Below are positions 1-13,071 of a stretch of 64,000 nucleotides of DNA, piece by piece (position 1 is the stretch's first letter; every line of letters begins with the position of its first letter). The stretch spans positions 60,392,581-60,456,580 of the forward strand of contig OW388297.1 of the NCBI GenBank assembly GCA_936450465.1, written 5' to 3'. The position numbers and the translations under genes were made by a program. Under the pieces are notes generated by a model that was not told the origin of the DNA, did not search any database, and saw nothing but the letters and a program-made list of their open reading frames with translations. This DNA comes from Gibbula magus. Its lineage: Eukaryota > Mollusca > Gastropoda > Trochida > Trochidae.

Positions 1-2158
1 GAAAAGTTGCAAAGAGTCAGGGTCGAGACTTTGCATGCCGTAATTGTGTGTTTCAAACTGTTTATGCAAAGTTTTACATTTAAACTATCGATGATGGATT
101 ACGAGATTTCCAAACAGGCAAAAGTTCCGTTTTAGGACGAACATTATAGCGTTTTTAACAAAATAAAAAATGGAATATTTTGAAAAGTTTCAAAGAGTCA
201 GGGTCGAGACTCTGCATGACGTAATTGTGTGTTTCAAACTGTTAATGCAAATTTTTACATTTCAACTATCGATGATGGATTACGAGATTTCCAAACTAGC
301 CAAAATTGTGTTTTAGGACGAACATTATATCGTTTTAAACAAAAACAAAAAATAGAATATTTTGAAAAGTTTCTAAGAGTCAGGGTCGAGACTTTGCATG
401 CCGTAATTGTTTGTTTCAAACTGTTAATGCAAAGTTTTACATTTCAACTATCGATGATGGATTACGAGATTTCCAAAGTACTGTAGCCAAAATTCCATTT
501 CAAGACGAACATTATAGCGTTTTTAACACAAATTAAAAAATGGAATATTTTATAAAAGGTGCAAAGAGTCAGGGTCGAGACTTTGCATGCCGTAATTGTG
601 TGTTTAAAACTGTTAATGCAAAGTTTTACATTTCAACTTGCGATGATGGATTACGAGATTTCCAAACTACTGTACCCAAAATTCCATTTCAAGACGAACA
701 TTATAGCGTTTTTAACAAAAATAAAAAATGGAATATTTTGAAAAGTTTCAAAGAGTCAGGGTCGAGACTTTGCATGGCGTAATTTTGTGTTTCAAACTGT
801 TAGTGAAAAGTTTTACATTTTAACTATTGATGATGGATTTCGAGATTTCCAAACTAGCCAAAATTGTGTTTTAGGACGAACATTATAGCGTTTTTAACAA
901 AAATACAAAGTGGAATATTTTTAAAAGTTTCAAAGAGTCAGGGTCGAGACTTTGCATGCCGTAATTGTGTGTTTCAAACTGTTAATGCAAAGTTTTACAT
1001 TTTAACTATCGATGATGGATTACGAGATTTCCAAACTAGCAAAAGTTCCCTTTAAGGACGAACATTATATCGTTTTTAACAAAATAAAAAATGGAATATT
1101 TTGAAAAGTTGAAAAGAGTCAGGGTCGAGACTTTGCATGAAGTAATTGTGTGTTTCAAACTGTTAATGCAAAGTTTTACATTTCAACTGTCTATGATGGA
1201 TTACGAGATTTCCAAAATAGCAAAAATTCCGTTTTAGGGCAGACATTATAGCGTTTTTAACAACAATAAAAAATAGAATAATTTGAAAAGTTTCAAAGAG
1301 TCAGGGTCGAGACTTTGCATGACGTAATTGTGTGTTTCAAACTGTTAATGCAAAGTTTTACATTTTAACTATCGATGATGGATTACGAGATTTCCAAACT
1401 AGCAAAAGTTCCCTTTTAGGACGAACATTATATCGTTTTTAACAAAATAAAAAATAGAATATTTTGAAAAGTTGAAAAGAGTCAGGGTCGAGACTTTGCA
1501 TGCCGTAATTGTGTGTTTCAAACTGTTAATGCAAAGTTTTACATTTCAACTTTCGATGATTGATTACGAGATTTCCAAACTACTGTAGCCAAAATTCCAT
1601 TTCAAGACGAACATTATAGCGTTTTTAACAACAAAAAAAAATGGAATATTTTGAAAAGTTGCAAAGAGTCAGGGTCGAGACTTTGCATGGCGTAATTGTG
1701 TGTTTCAAACTGTTAATGCAAATTTTTAAATTTTAACTATCGATGATGGATTACGAGATTTCCAAACTAGCAAAATTTTAGGACGAACATTATAGCGTTT
1801 TAAACAAAAACAAAAAATAGAATATTTTGAAAAGTTGCAAAGAGTCAGGGTCGAGACTTTGCATGCCGTAATTGTGTGTTTCAAACTGTTAATGCAAAGT
1901 TTTACATTTAAACTATCGATGATGGATTACGAGATTTCCAAACAGGCAAAAGTTCCGTTTTAGGACGAACATTATAGCGTTTTTAACAAAATAAAAAATA
2001 GAATATTTTGAAAAGTTTCAAAGAGTCAGGGTCGAGACTCTGCATGGCGTAATTGTGTGTTTCAAACTGTTAATGCAAATTTTTACATTTCAACTTTCGA
2101 TGATGGATTACGAGATTTCCAAAATAGCCAAAATTGTGTTTTAGGACGAACATTATAG
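1..2158. repeat. 10-monomer-spaced paralogous pair (1-330 and 1829-2158)
   Basis: The first about 330 bases recur 1828 bp downstream. Shared rare variants are the TTTAAACTATCG junction, the class D-like CAGGCAAAAGTTCC cassette and the unusual GAGACTCTGCATG (211-213 versus 2039-2041). Similarity falls to ordinary monomer level afterwards. This suggests an old unit of 10 monomers. Confidence 0.6.
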
Positions 2159-3293
2159 GGTTTTTAACAACAACAAAAAATGGAATATTTGGAAAAGTTT
2201 CAAAGAGTCAGGGTCGAGACTTTGCATGCCGTAATTGTGTGTTTCAAACTGTTAATGCAAAGTTTTACATTTCAACTTTCGATGATGGATTTCGAGATTT
2301 CCAAACCACTGTAGCCAAAGTTCCATTTCAAGACGAACATTATAGCGTTTTTAACAAAAAATAAAAAATAGAATATTTTGAAAAGTTTCAAAGAGTCAGG
2401 GTCGAGACTTTGCATGCCTTAATTGTGTGTTTCAAACTGTTAATGCAAAGTTTTACATTTCAACTTTCGATGATGGATTACGAGATTTCCAAACCACTGT
2501 AGACAAAATTCCATTTAAAGACGAACATTATAGCGTTTTTAACAAAAAATAAAAAATAGAATATTTTGAAAAGTTTCAAAGAGTCAGGGTCGAGACTTTG
2601 CATGCCTTAATTGTGTGTTTCAAACTGTTAATGCAAAGTTTTACATTTCAACTTTCGATGATGGATTACGAGATTTCCAAACCACTGTAGCCAAAATTCC
2701 ATTTAAAGACGAACATTATAGCGTTTTTAACAAAAAATAAAAAATAGAATATTTTGAAAAGTTTCAAAGAGTCAGGGTCGAGACTTTGCATGGCGTAATT
2801 TTGTGTTTCAAACTGTTAATGAAAAGTTTTACATTTTAACTATCGATGATGGATTACGAGATTTCCAAACTAGCAAAAGTTCCGTTTTAGGACGAACATT
2901 ATAGCGTTTTAAACAAAAACAAAAAATGGAATATTTTGAAAAGTTTCAAAGAGTCAGGGTCGAGACTTTGCATGGCGTAATTTTGTGTTTCAAACTGTTA
3001 ATGAAATGTTTTACATTTTAACTATCGATGTTGGATTACGAGATTTCCAAACAGGCAAAAATTCCGTTTTAGGGAAGAAATTATAGCGTTTTTAACAAAC
3101 AATAAAAAATGGAATATTTTGAAAAGGTGCAAAGAGTCAGGGTCGAGACTTTGCATGGCGTAATTGTGTGTTTCAAACTGTTAATTCAAATTTTTACATT
3201 TCAAATATCGATGATGGATTACGAGATTTCCAAACTAGCCAAAATTGTGTTTTAGGACGAACATTATAGCGTTTTTAACAAAAATATAAAGTG

Positions 3294-4385
3294 GAATATT
3301 TTGAAAAGTTTCAAAGAGTCAGGGTCGAGACTTTGAATGCCGTAATTGTGTGTATCAAACTGTTAATGCAAAGTTTTACATTTCAACTATCGATGATGGA
3401 TTACGAGATTTCCAAACTAGCCTATATTATGTTTTAGGACGAACAGTATAGCGTTTTTAACAAAAATACAAAGTGGAATATTTTGAAAAGTTGCAAAGAG
3501 TCAGGGTCGAGACTTTGCATGGCGTAATTGTGTGTTTCAAACTGTAAATGCAAAGTTTTACATTTCAACTATCGATGATGGATTACGAGATTTCCAAACT
3601 AGCCTATATTATGTTTTAGGACGAACATTATAGCGTTTTTAACAAAAATACAAAGTGGAATATTTTGAAAAGTTGCAAAGAGTCAGGGTGGAGACTTTGC
3701 ATGCCGTAATTGTGTGTTTCAAACTGTTAATGAAAAGTTTTACATTTCAACTATCGATGATGGATTACGAGATTTCCAAACTAGCCTATATTATGTTTTA
3801 GGACGAACATTATAGCGTTTTTAACAAAAATACAAAGTGGAATATTTTGAAAAGTTGCAAAGAGTCAGGGTCGAGATTTTACATGCCGTAATTGTGTGTT
3901 TCAAACTGTTAATGCAAAGTTTTACATTTCAACTATCGATGATGGATTACGAGATTTCCAAACTAGCCTATATTATGTTTTAGGACGAACATTATAGCGT
4001 TTTTAACAAAAATACAAAGTGGAATATTTTGAAAAGTTGCAAAGAGTCAGGGTCGAGACTTTACATGCCGTAATTGTGTGTTTCAAACTGTTAATGCAAA
4101 GTTTTACATTTCAACTATCGATGATGGATTACGAGATTTCCAAACTAGCCTATATTATGTTTTAGGACGAACATTATAGCGTTTTTAACAAAAATACAAA
4201 GTGGAATATTTTGAAAAGTTGCAAAGAGTCAGGGTCGAGACTTTGCATGCCGTAATTGTGTGTTTCAAACTGTTAATGCAAAGTTTTACATTTCAACTAT
4301 CGATGATGGATTACGAGATTTCCAAACTAGCCTATATTATGTTTTAGGACGAACATTATAGCGTTTTTAACAAAAATGCAAAGTG
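3294..4385. repeat. Homogeneous run of six class E monomers (6 x 182 bp)
   Basis: Six consecutive monomers carry the GCCTATATTATG cassette, with CCT at 3421, 3603, 3785, 3967, 4149 and 4331, exactly 182 bp apart, each followed by ATACAAAGTGG. They are far more alike than random monomers in the left arm, differing by scattered single bases. This is simple monomer-by-monomer amplification, unlike the multimeric units elsewhere. Confidence 0.9.
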
Positions 4386-5129
4386 GAATATTTTGAAAAG
4401 TTGCAAAGAGTCAGGGTCGAGACTATGCATGCCGCAATTGTGTGTTTCAAACTGTTAATGCCAAGTTTTACATTTCAACTGTCGATGATGGATTACGAGA
4501 TTTCCAAACTAGCAAAAATTCCGTTTTAGGGCCGACATTATAGCGTTTTTAACAAAAATAAAAAATAGAATATTTTGAAAAGTTTCAAAGAGTCAGGGTC
4601 GAGACTTTGCATGTCGTAGTTGTGTGTTTCAAACTGTTAATGCAAATTTTTACATTTCAACTATCGATGATGGATTACGAGATTTCCAAACTAGCCAAAA
4701 TTGTGTTTTAGGACGAACATAGTAGCGTTTTTAACAACAACAAAAAATGGAATATTTTGAAAAGTTTCAAAGAGTCAGGGTCGAGACTTTGCATGCCGTA
4801 ATTGTGTGTTTCAAACTGTTAATGCAAAGTTTTACATTTCAACTTTCGATGATTGATTACGAGATTTCCAAACTAGTGTAGCCAAAATTCCATTTCAAGA
4901 CGAACATTATAGCGTTTTTAACAAAAATAAAAAATGGATTATTTTGAAAAGTTGCAAAGAGTCAGGGTCCAAACTTTGCATGGCGTAATTTTGTGTTTCA
5001 AACTGTTAATGAAAAGTTTTACATTTTAACTATCGATGATGGATTACGAGATTTCCAAACTAGGAAAAGTTCCGTTTTAGGACGAACATTATAGCGTTTT
5101 TAACAACAATAAAAATTAGAATATTTTAT

Positions 5130-5980
5130 AAGTTGCAAAGAGTCAGGGTCGAGACTTTGCATGGCGTAATTGTGTGTTTCAAACTGTTAATGCAAAGTTT
5201 TACATTTTAACTATCGATGATGGATTACGAGATTTCCAAACTAGCAAAAGTTCCGTTTTAGGACGAACATTATAGCGTTTTTAACAAAATAAAAAATGGA
5301 ATATTTTGAAAAGTTGAAAAGAGTCAGGGTCGAGACTATGCATGCCGTAATTGTGTGTTTCAAACTGTTAATGCAAAGTTTTACATTTCAACTTTCGATG
5401 ATGGATTACGAGATTTCCAAACTACTGTAGCCAAAATTCCATTTCAAGACGAACATTATAGCGTTTTAAACAAAAATAAACTATGGAATATTTTGAAAAG
5501 TTGCAAAGAGTCAGGGTCCAAACTTTGCATGGCGTAATTGTGTGTTTCAAACTGTTAATGCAAAGTTTTACATTTTAACTATCGATGATGGATTACGAGA
5601 TTTCCAAACTAGCAAAAGTTCCGTTTTAGGACGAACATTATAGCGTTTTTAACAAAATAAAAAATGGAATATTTTGAAAAGTTGAAAAGAGTCAGGGTCG
5701 AGACTATGCATGCCGTAATTGTGTGTTTCAAACTGTTAATGCAAAGTTTTACATTTCAACTTTCGATCATGGATTACGAGATTTCCAAACTACTGTAGCC
5801 AAAATTCCATTTCAAGACGAACATTATAGCGTTTTAAACAAAAATAAACTATGGAATATTTTGAAAAGTTGCAAAGAGTCAGGGTCCAAACTTTGCATGG
5901 CGTAATTGTGTGTTTCAAACTGTTAATGCAAAGTTTTACATTTTAACTATCGATGATGGATTACGAGATTTCCAAACTAG
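5130..5980. repeat. Tandem dimer copy, 368-bp period, classes A+C
   Basis: A class A monomer followed by a class C monomer is repeated once at a 368-bp offset. Both copies share the odd linker AAAAATAAACTATGG (5470s and 5838s) and the GGGTCCAAACTTTGCATGG variant. It is a small relative of the dimeric units that dominate the right arm. Confidence 0.8.
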
Positions 5981-6035
5981 CAAAAATTCCGGTTTAGGGC
6001 CGACATTATAGCTTTTTTAACAACAATAAAAAATA

Positions 6036-6763
6036 GAATATTTTGAAATGTTTCAAAGAGTCTGGGTCGAGACTTTGCATGGCGTAATTGTGTGTTTCAA
6101 ACTGTTAATGCAAAGTTTTACATTTCAACTATCGATGATGGATTACGAGATTTCCAAACTAGCCTATATTATGTTTTAGGACGAACATTATAGCGTTTTT
6201 AACAAAAATACAAAGTGGAATATTTTGAAAAGTTGCAAAGAGTCAGGGTCGAGACTTTGCATGCCGTAGTTGTGTGTTTCAAACTGTTAATGCAAAGTTT
6301 TACATTTCAACTATCGATGATGGATTACGAGATTTCCAAACTAGCCTATATTATGTTTTAGGACGAACATTATAGCGTTTTTAACAAAAATACAAAGTGG
6401 AATATTTTGCAAAGTTGCAAAGAGTCAGGGTCGAGACTTTGCATGCCGTAATTGTGTGTTTCAAACTGTTAATGCAAAGTTTTACATTTCAACTATCGAT
6501 GATGGATTACGAGATTTCCAAACTAGCCTATATTATGTTTTAGGACGAACATTATAGCGTTTTTAACAAAAATACAAAGTGGAATATTTTGAAAAGTTGC
6601 AAAGAGTCAGGGTCGAGACTTTGCATGCCGTAATTGTGTGTTTCAAACTGTTAATGCAAAGTTTTACATTTCAACTATCGATGATGGATTACGAGATTTC
6701 CAAACTAGCCTATATTATGTTTTAGGACGAACATTATAGCGTTTTTAACAAAAATACAAAGTG
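6036..6763. repeat. Second run of class E monomers (4 x 182 bp)
   Basis: Four consecutive monomers carry GCCTATATTATG, with CCT at 6163, 6345, 6527 and 6709, a constant 182 bp apart. They share the linker ATACAAAGTGG with the run at 3.3-4.4 kb. A single further class E cassette occurs near 9257. Confidence 0.88.
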
Positions 6764-9700
6764 GAATATTTTGAAAAGTTTCAAAGAGTCAGGGTCGAGA
6801 CTTTGCATGCCGTAATTGTGTGTTTCAAACTGTTAATGCAAGGTTTTAAATTTCAACTATCGATGATGGATTACGAGATTTCTAAACTAGCAAAAGTTCC
6901 GTTTTAGGACGAACATTATAGCGTTTTAAACAAAAACAAAAAATAGAATATTTTGAAAAGTTTCAAAGAGTCAGGGTCGAGACTTTGCATGGCGTAATTT
7001 TGTGTTTCAAACTGTTAATGAAAAGTTTTACATTTTAACTATCGATGATGGATTACGAGATTTCCAAACAGGCAAAAATTCCGTTTTAGGGCCGACATTA
7101 TAGCGTTTTTAACAACAATAAAAAATGGAATATTTTGAAAAGTTGCAAAGAGTCAGGGTCGAGACTTTGCATGACGTAATTATGTGTTTCAAACTGTTAA
7201 TGCAAATTTTTACATTTCAAATATCGATGATGGATTACGAGATTTCCAAACTAGCAAAAGTTCCGTTTTAGGACGAACATTATAGACTTTTAAACAAAAA
7301 CAAAAAATAGAATATTTTGAAAAGTTTCAAAGAGTCAGGGTCGAGACTATGCATGCCGTAATTGTGCCTTTCAAACTGTTAATGCAAAGTTTTACATTTT
7401 AGCTATCGATGATGGATTACGAGATTTCCAAACTAGCAAAAATTCCGGTTTAGGGCCGACATTATAGCGTTTTTAACAACAATAAAAAATAGAATATTTT
7501 GAAAAGTTTCAAAGAGTCAGGGTCGATACTTTGCATGGCGTAATTGTGTGTTTCAACCTGTTAATGCAAAGTTTTACATTTTAACTATCGATGATGGATT
7601 ACGAGATTTCCAAACTAGCCAAAATTGTTTTTTCAGACGAACATTATAGCGTTTTTAACAAAAATAAAAAATGGAATATTTTGAAAAGTTGAAAAGAGTC
7701 AGGGTCGAGACTTTGCATGGCGTAATTGTGTGTTTCAAACTGTTAATGCAAAGTTTTACATTTCAACTATCGATGATGGATTACGAGATTTCCAAACTAG
7801 CCAACATTGTGTTTTAGGACGAACATAATAGCGTTTTTAACAACAACAAAACATGGAATATTTGGAAAAGTTTCAAAGAGTCAGGGTCGAGACTTTGCAT
7901 GGCGTAATTGTGTGTTTCAAACTGTTAACGCAAAGTTTTACATTTCAACTTTCGATGATGGATTACGAGATTTCCAAACTAGCTAAAATTGTGTTTTAGG
8001 ACGAACATAATAGCGTTTTTAACAACAACAAAAAATGGAATATTTTGAAAAGTTTCACAGAGTCAGGGTCGAGACTTTGCATGCCGTAATTGTGTGTTTC
8101 AAACTGTTAATGCAAAGTTTTATATTTCAACTATCGATGATGGATTACGAGATTTCCAAACTAGCAAAAGTTCCGTTTTAGGACGAACATTATAGCGTTT
8201 TAAACAAAAACAAAAAATAGAATATTTTGAAAAGTTTCAAAGAGTCAGGGTCGAGACTTTGCATGGCGTAATTTTGTGTTTCAAACTGTTAATGAAAAGT
8301 TTTACATTTTAACTATCGATGATGGATTACGAGATTTCCAAACTAGCCAAAAATGATTTTTAGGACGAACATTATAGCGTTTTTAACAAAAATAAAAAAT
8401 GGAATATTTTGAAAAGTTTCAAAGAGTCAGGGTCGATACTTTGCATGGTGTAATTGTGTGTTTCAAACTGTTAATGAAAAGTTTTACATTTTAGCTATCG
8501 ATGATGGATTACGAGATTTCCAAACTAGCAAAAATTCCGGTTTAGGGCCGACATTATAGCGTTTTTAACAACAATAAAAAATAGAATATTTTGAAAAGTT
8601 TCAAAGAGTCAGGGTCGATACTTTGCATGGTGTAATTGTGTGTTTCAACCTGTTAATGCAAAGTTTTACATTTTAACTATCGATGATGGATTACGAGATT
8701 TCCAAACTAGCCAAAATTGTTTTTTCAGACGAACATTATAGCGTTTTTAACAAAAATAAAAAATGGAATATTTTGAAAAGTTGAAAAGAGTCAGGGTCGA
8801 GACTTTGCATGGCGTAATTGTGTGTTTCAAACTGTTAATGCAAAGTTTTACATTTCAACTATCGATGATGGATTACGAGATTTCCAAACTAGCCAACATT
8901 GTGTTTTAGGACGAACATAATAGCGTTTTTAACAACAACAAAACATGGAATATTTGGAAAAGTTTCAAAGAGTCAGGGTCGAGACTTTGCATGGCGTAAT
9001 TGTGTGTTTCAAACTGTTAACGCAAAGTTTTACATTTCAACTTTCGATGATGGATTACGAGATTTCCAAACTAGCTAAAATTGTGTTTTAGGACGAACAT
9101 AATAGCGTTTTTAACAACAACAAAAAATGGAATATTTTGAAAAGTTTCACAGAGTCAGGGTCGAGACTTTGCATGCCGTAATTGTGTGTTTCAAACTGTT
9201 AATGCAAAGTTTTATATTTCAACTATCGATGATGGATTACGATATTTCCAAAGTAGCCTATATTATGTTTTAGGACGAACATAATAGCGTTTTTAACAAC
9301 AATAAAAAATAGAATATTTTGAAATGTTTCAAAGAGTCTGGGTCGAGACTTTGCATGGCGTAATTGTGTGTTTCAAACTGTTAATGAAAAGTTTTACAAG
9401 TCAACTATCGATGATGGATTACGAGATTTCCAAACTAGCCAAAATTGTGTTTTAGGACGAACATTATAGCGTTTTTAACAAAAATAAAAAATGGAATATT
9501 TTGAAAAGTTTCAAAGAGTCAGGGTCGAGACTTTGCATGCCGTAATTGTGTGTTTCAAACTGTTAATGCAAGGTTTTAAATTTCAACTATCGATGATGGA
9601 TTACGAGATTTCTAAACTAGCAAAAGTTCCGTTTTAGGACGAACATTATAGCGTTTTAAACAAAAACAAAAAATAGAATATTTTGAAAAGTTTCAAAGAG

Positions 9701-11166
9701 TCAGGGTCGAGACTTTGCATGGCGTAATTTTGTGTTTCAAACTGTTAATGAAAAGTTTTACATTTTAACTATCGATGATGGATTACGAGATTTCCAAACA
9801 GGCAAAAATTCCGTTTTAGGGCCGACATTATAGCGTTTTTAACAACAATAAAAAATGGAATATTTTGAAAAGTTGCAAAGAGTCAGGGTCGAGACTTTGC
9901 ATGACGTAATTATGTGTTTCAAACTGTTAATGCAAATTTTTACATTTCAAATATCGATGATGGATTACGAGATTTCCAAACTAGCAAAAGTTCCGTTTTA
10001 GGACGAACATTATAGACTTTTAAACAAAAACAAAAAATAGAATATTTTGAAAAGTTTCAAAGAGTCAGGGTCGAGACTATGCATGCCGTAATTGTGCCTT
10101 TCAAACTGTTAATGCAAAGTTTTACATTTTAGCTATCGATGATGGATTACGAGATTTCCAAACTAGCAAAAATTCCGGTTTAGGGCCGACATTATAGCGT
10201 TTTTAACAACAATAAAAAATAGAATATTTTGAAAAGTTTCAAAGAGTCAGGGTCGATACTTTGCATGGCGTAATTGTGTGTTTCAACCTGTTAATGCAAA
10301 GTTTTACATTTTAACTATCGATGATGGATTACGAGATTTCCAAACTAGCCAAAATTGTTTTTTCAGACGAACATTATAGCGTTTTTAACAAAAATAAAAA
10401 ATGGAATATTTTGAAAAGTTGAAAAGAGTCAGGGTCGAGACTTTGCATGGCGTAATTGTGTGTTTCAAACTGTTAATGCAAAGTTTTACATTTCAACTAT
10501 CGATGATGGATTACGAGATTTCCAAACTAGCCAACATTGTGTTTTAGGACGAACATAATAGCGTTTTTAACAACAACAAAACATGGAATATTTGGAAAAG
10601 TTTCAAAGAGTCAGGGTCGAGACTTTGCATGGCGTAATTGTGTGTTTCAAACTGTTAACGCAAAGTTTTACATTTCAACTTTCGATGATGGATTACGAGA
10701 TTTCCAAACTAGCTAAAATTGTGTTTTAGGACGAACATAATAGCGTTTTTAACAACAACAAAAAATGGAATATTTTGAAAAGTTTCACAGAGTCAGGGTC
10801 GAGACTTTGCATGCCGTAATTGTGTGTTTCAAACTGTTAATGCAAAGTTTTATATTTCAACTATCGATGATGGATTACGAGATTTCCAAACTAGCAAAAG
10901 TTCCGTTTTAGGACGAACATTATAGCGTTTTAAACAAAAACAAAAAATAGAATATTTTGAAAAGTTTCAAAGAGTCAGGGTCGAGACTTTGCATGGCGTA
11001 ATTTTGTGTTTCAAACTGTTAATGAAAAGTTTTACATTTTAACTATCGATGATGGATTACGAGATTTCCAAACTAGCCAAAAATGATTTTTAGGACGAAC
11101 ATTATAGCGTTTTTAACAAAAATAAAAAATGGAATATTTTGAAAAGTTTCAAAGAGTCAGGGTCGA
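6764..11166. repeat. 15-monomer higher-order duplication (2730-bp period)
   Basis: Bases about 6764-8436 recur at about 9494-11166 with a constant 2730-bp offset (15 x 182). Shared diagnostic variants are GATTTCTAAACTAGC, GTGCCTTTCAAAC, TTTTAGCTATCG, TTGTTTTTTCAGACG, GTTAACGCAAAG and CCAAAAATGATTTTTAGG. A third, partial and more diverged start of the same block follows at about 11150-11550 (AATGCAAGGTTTTAAATTTC, then class A and class D monomers in the same order). Confidence 0.92.
7395..10878. repeat. Three-copy nested segment (7395-8148, 8487-9240, 10125-10878)
   Basis: A 754-bp segment beginning at TTTTACATTTTAGCTATCG occurs three times. Offsets are 1092 bp (6 x 182) between copies one and two, and 2730 bp between one and three. 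Copy two ends abruptly at 9240, where the next bases become GATATTTCCAAAGTAGCC. The geometry implies a 6-monomer duplication inside the unit and then a larger 15-monomer duplication. Confidence 0.88.
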
Positions 11167-13071
11167 GACTTTGCATGCCGTAATTGTGTGTTTCAAACTG
11201 TTAATGCAAGGTTTTAAATTTCAACAATCGATGATGGATTACGAGATTTCCAAACTAGCAAAAGTTCCGTTTTAGGAGGAACATTATAGCGTTTTAAACA
11301 AAAACAAAAAATAGAATATTTTGAAAAGTTTCAAAGAGTCAGGTTCGAGACTTTGCATGGCGTAATTTTGTGTTTCAAACTGTTAATGAAAAGTTTTACA
11401 TTTTAACTATCGATGATGGATTACGAGATTTCCAAACAGGCAAAAATTCCGTTTTAGGGCCGACATTATAGCGTTTTTATCAACAATAAAAAATGGAATA
11501 TTTTGAAAAGTTGCAAAGAGTCAGGGTCGAGACTATGCATGGCGTAATTGTGTGTTTCAAACTGTTAATGCAAGTTTTTAGATTTCAAATATCGATGATG
11601 GATTACGAGATTTCCAAACTAGCCAAAATTGTGTTTTAGGACGAACATTATAGCGTTTTTAACAAAAATACAAAGTGGAATATTTTGAAAAGTTTCAAAG
11701 AGTCAGGGTCGAGACTTTGCATGCCGTAATTGTGTGTTTCAAACTGTTAATGCAAAGTTTTACATTTCAACTTTCGATGATGGATTACAAGATTTCCAAA
11801 CTACTGTAGCCACAATTCCATTTCAAGACGAACATTATAGCGTTTTAAACAAAAATAAAAAATTGAATAGTTTGAAAAGTTGCAAAGAGTCAGGGTCCAA
11901 ATTTAGCATGCCGTAAGTGTGTGTTTCAAACTGTTAATGCAAAGTTTTACATTTTAACTATCGATGATGGATTACGAGATTTCCAAACAACCAAAAGTTC
12001 CGTTTTAGGACGAACATTATAGCCTTTTAAACAAAAACAAAAAATAGAATATTTTAAAAAGTTTCAAACAGTCAGGGTCGAGTTTTTGCATGGCGTAATT
12101 GTGTGTTTCAAACTGTTAATGCAAAGTTTTACATTTTAACTATCGATGATGGATTACGAGATTTCCAAACTAGCCAAAATTGTGTTTTAGGACGAACATT
12201 ATAGCGTTTTTAACAAAAATAAAAAATGGAATATTTTGAAAAGTTGCAAAGAGTCAGGGTCGAGACTTTGCATGACGTAATTGTGTGTTTCAAACTGTTA
12301 ATGCAAAGTTTTACATTTTAACTATCGATGATGGATTACGAGATTTCCAAACTAGCCAAAATTGTGTTTTAGGACGAACATTATAGCGTTTTTAACAAAA
12401 ATAAAAAATGGAATATTTTGAAAAGTTGCAAAGAGTCAGGGTCGAGACTTTGAATGACGTAATTGTGTGTTTCAAACTGTTAATGCAAAGTTTTACATTT
12501 CAACTTTCGATGATGGATTACGAGATTTCCAAACTAGCCAAAATTGTGTTTTAGGACGAACATAATAGCGTTTTTAACAACAACAAAAAATGGAATATTG
12601 TGAAAAGTTTCAAAGAGTCAGGGTCGAGACTTTTCATGCCGTAATTGTGTGTTTCAAACTGTTAATGCAAAGTTTTATATTTCAACTATCGATGATGGAT
12701 TACGAGATTTCCAAACTAGCAAAAGTTCCGTTTTAGGACGAACATTATAGCGTTTTAAACAAAAACAAAAAATAGAATATTTTGAAAATTTTCAAAGAGT
12801 CAGGGTCGAGACTTTGCATGCCGTAAGTGTGTGTTTCAAACTGTTAATGCAAAGTTTTACATTTTAACTATCGATGATGGATTACGAGATTTCCAAACAG
12901 GCACAAATTCCGTTTTAGGACGAACATTATAGCGTTTTTAACAAAATAAAAATTGGAATATTTTGAAAAGTTGAAAAGAGTCAGGTTCGAGACTATGCAT
13001 GCCGTAATTTTGTCTTTCAAACTGTTAATGCAAAGTTTTACATTTCAACTTTCGATGATGGATTACGAGAT

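Noticed and set aside
229..1055. Longer overlapping plus-strand frames of 63-85 codons at the start of the window
   Set aside because: Same repeat-derived frames extended by chance where a monomer variant removes a stop. No recognisable domain and no conservation beyond the satellite itself.
2272..2297. Possible CENP-B box in CTTTCGATGATGGATTACGAG
   Set aside because: It begins TTTCG like the box core, but the required internal A and the CGGG end are absent. I found no other match to the box by reading.
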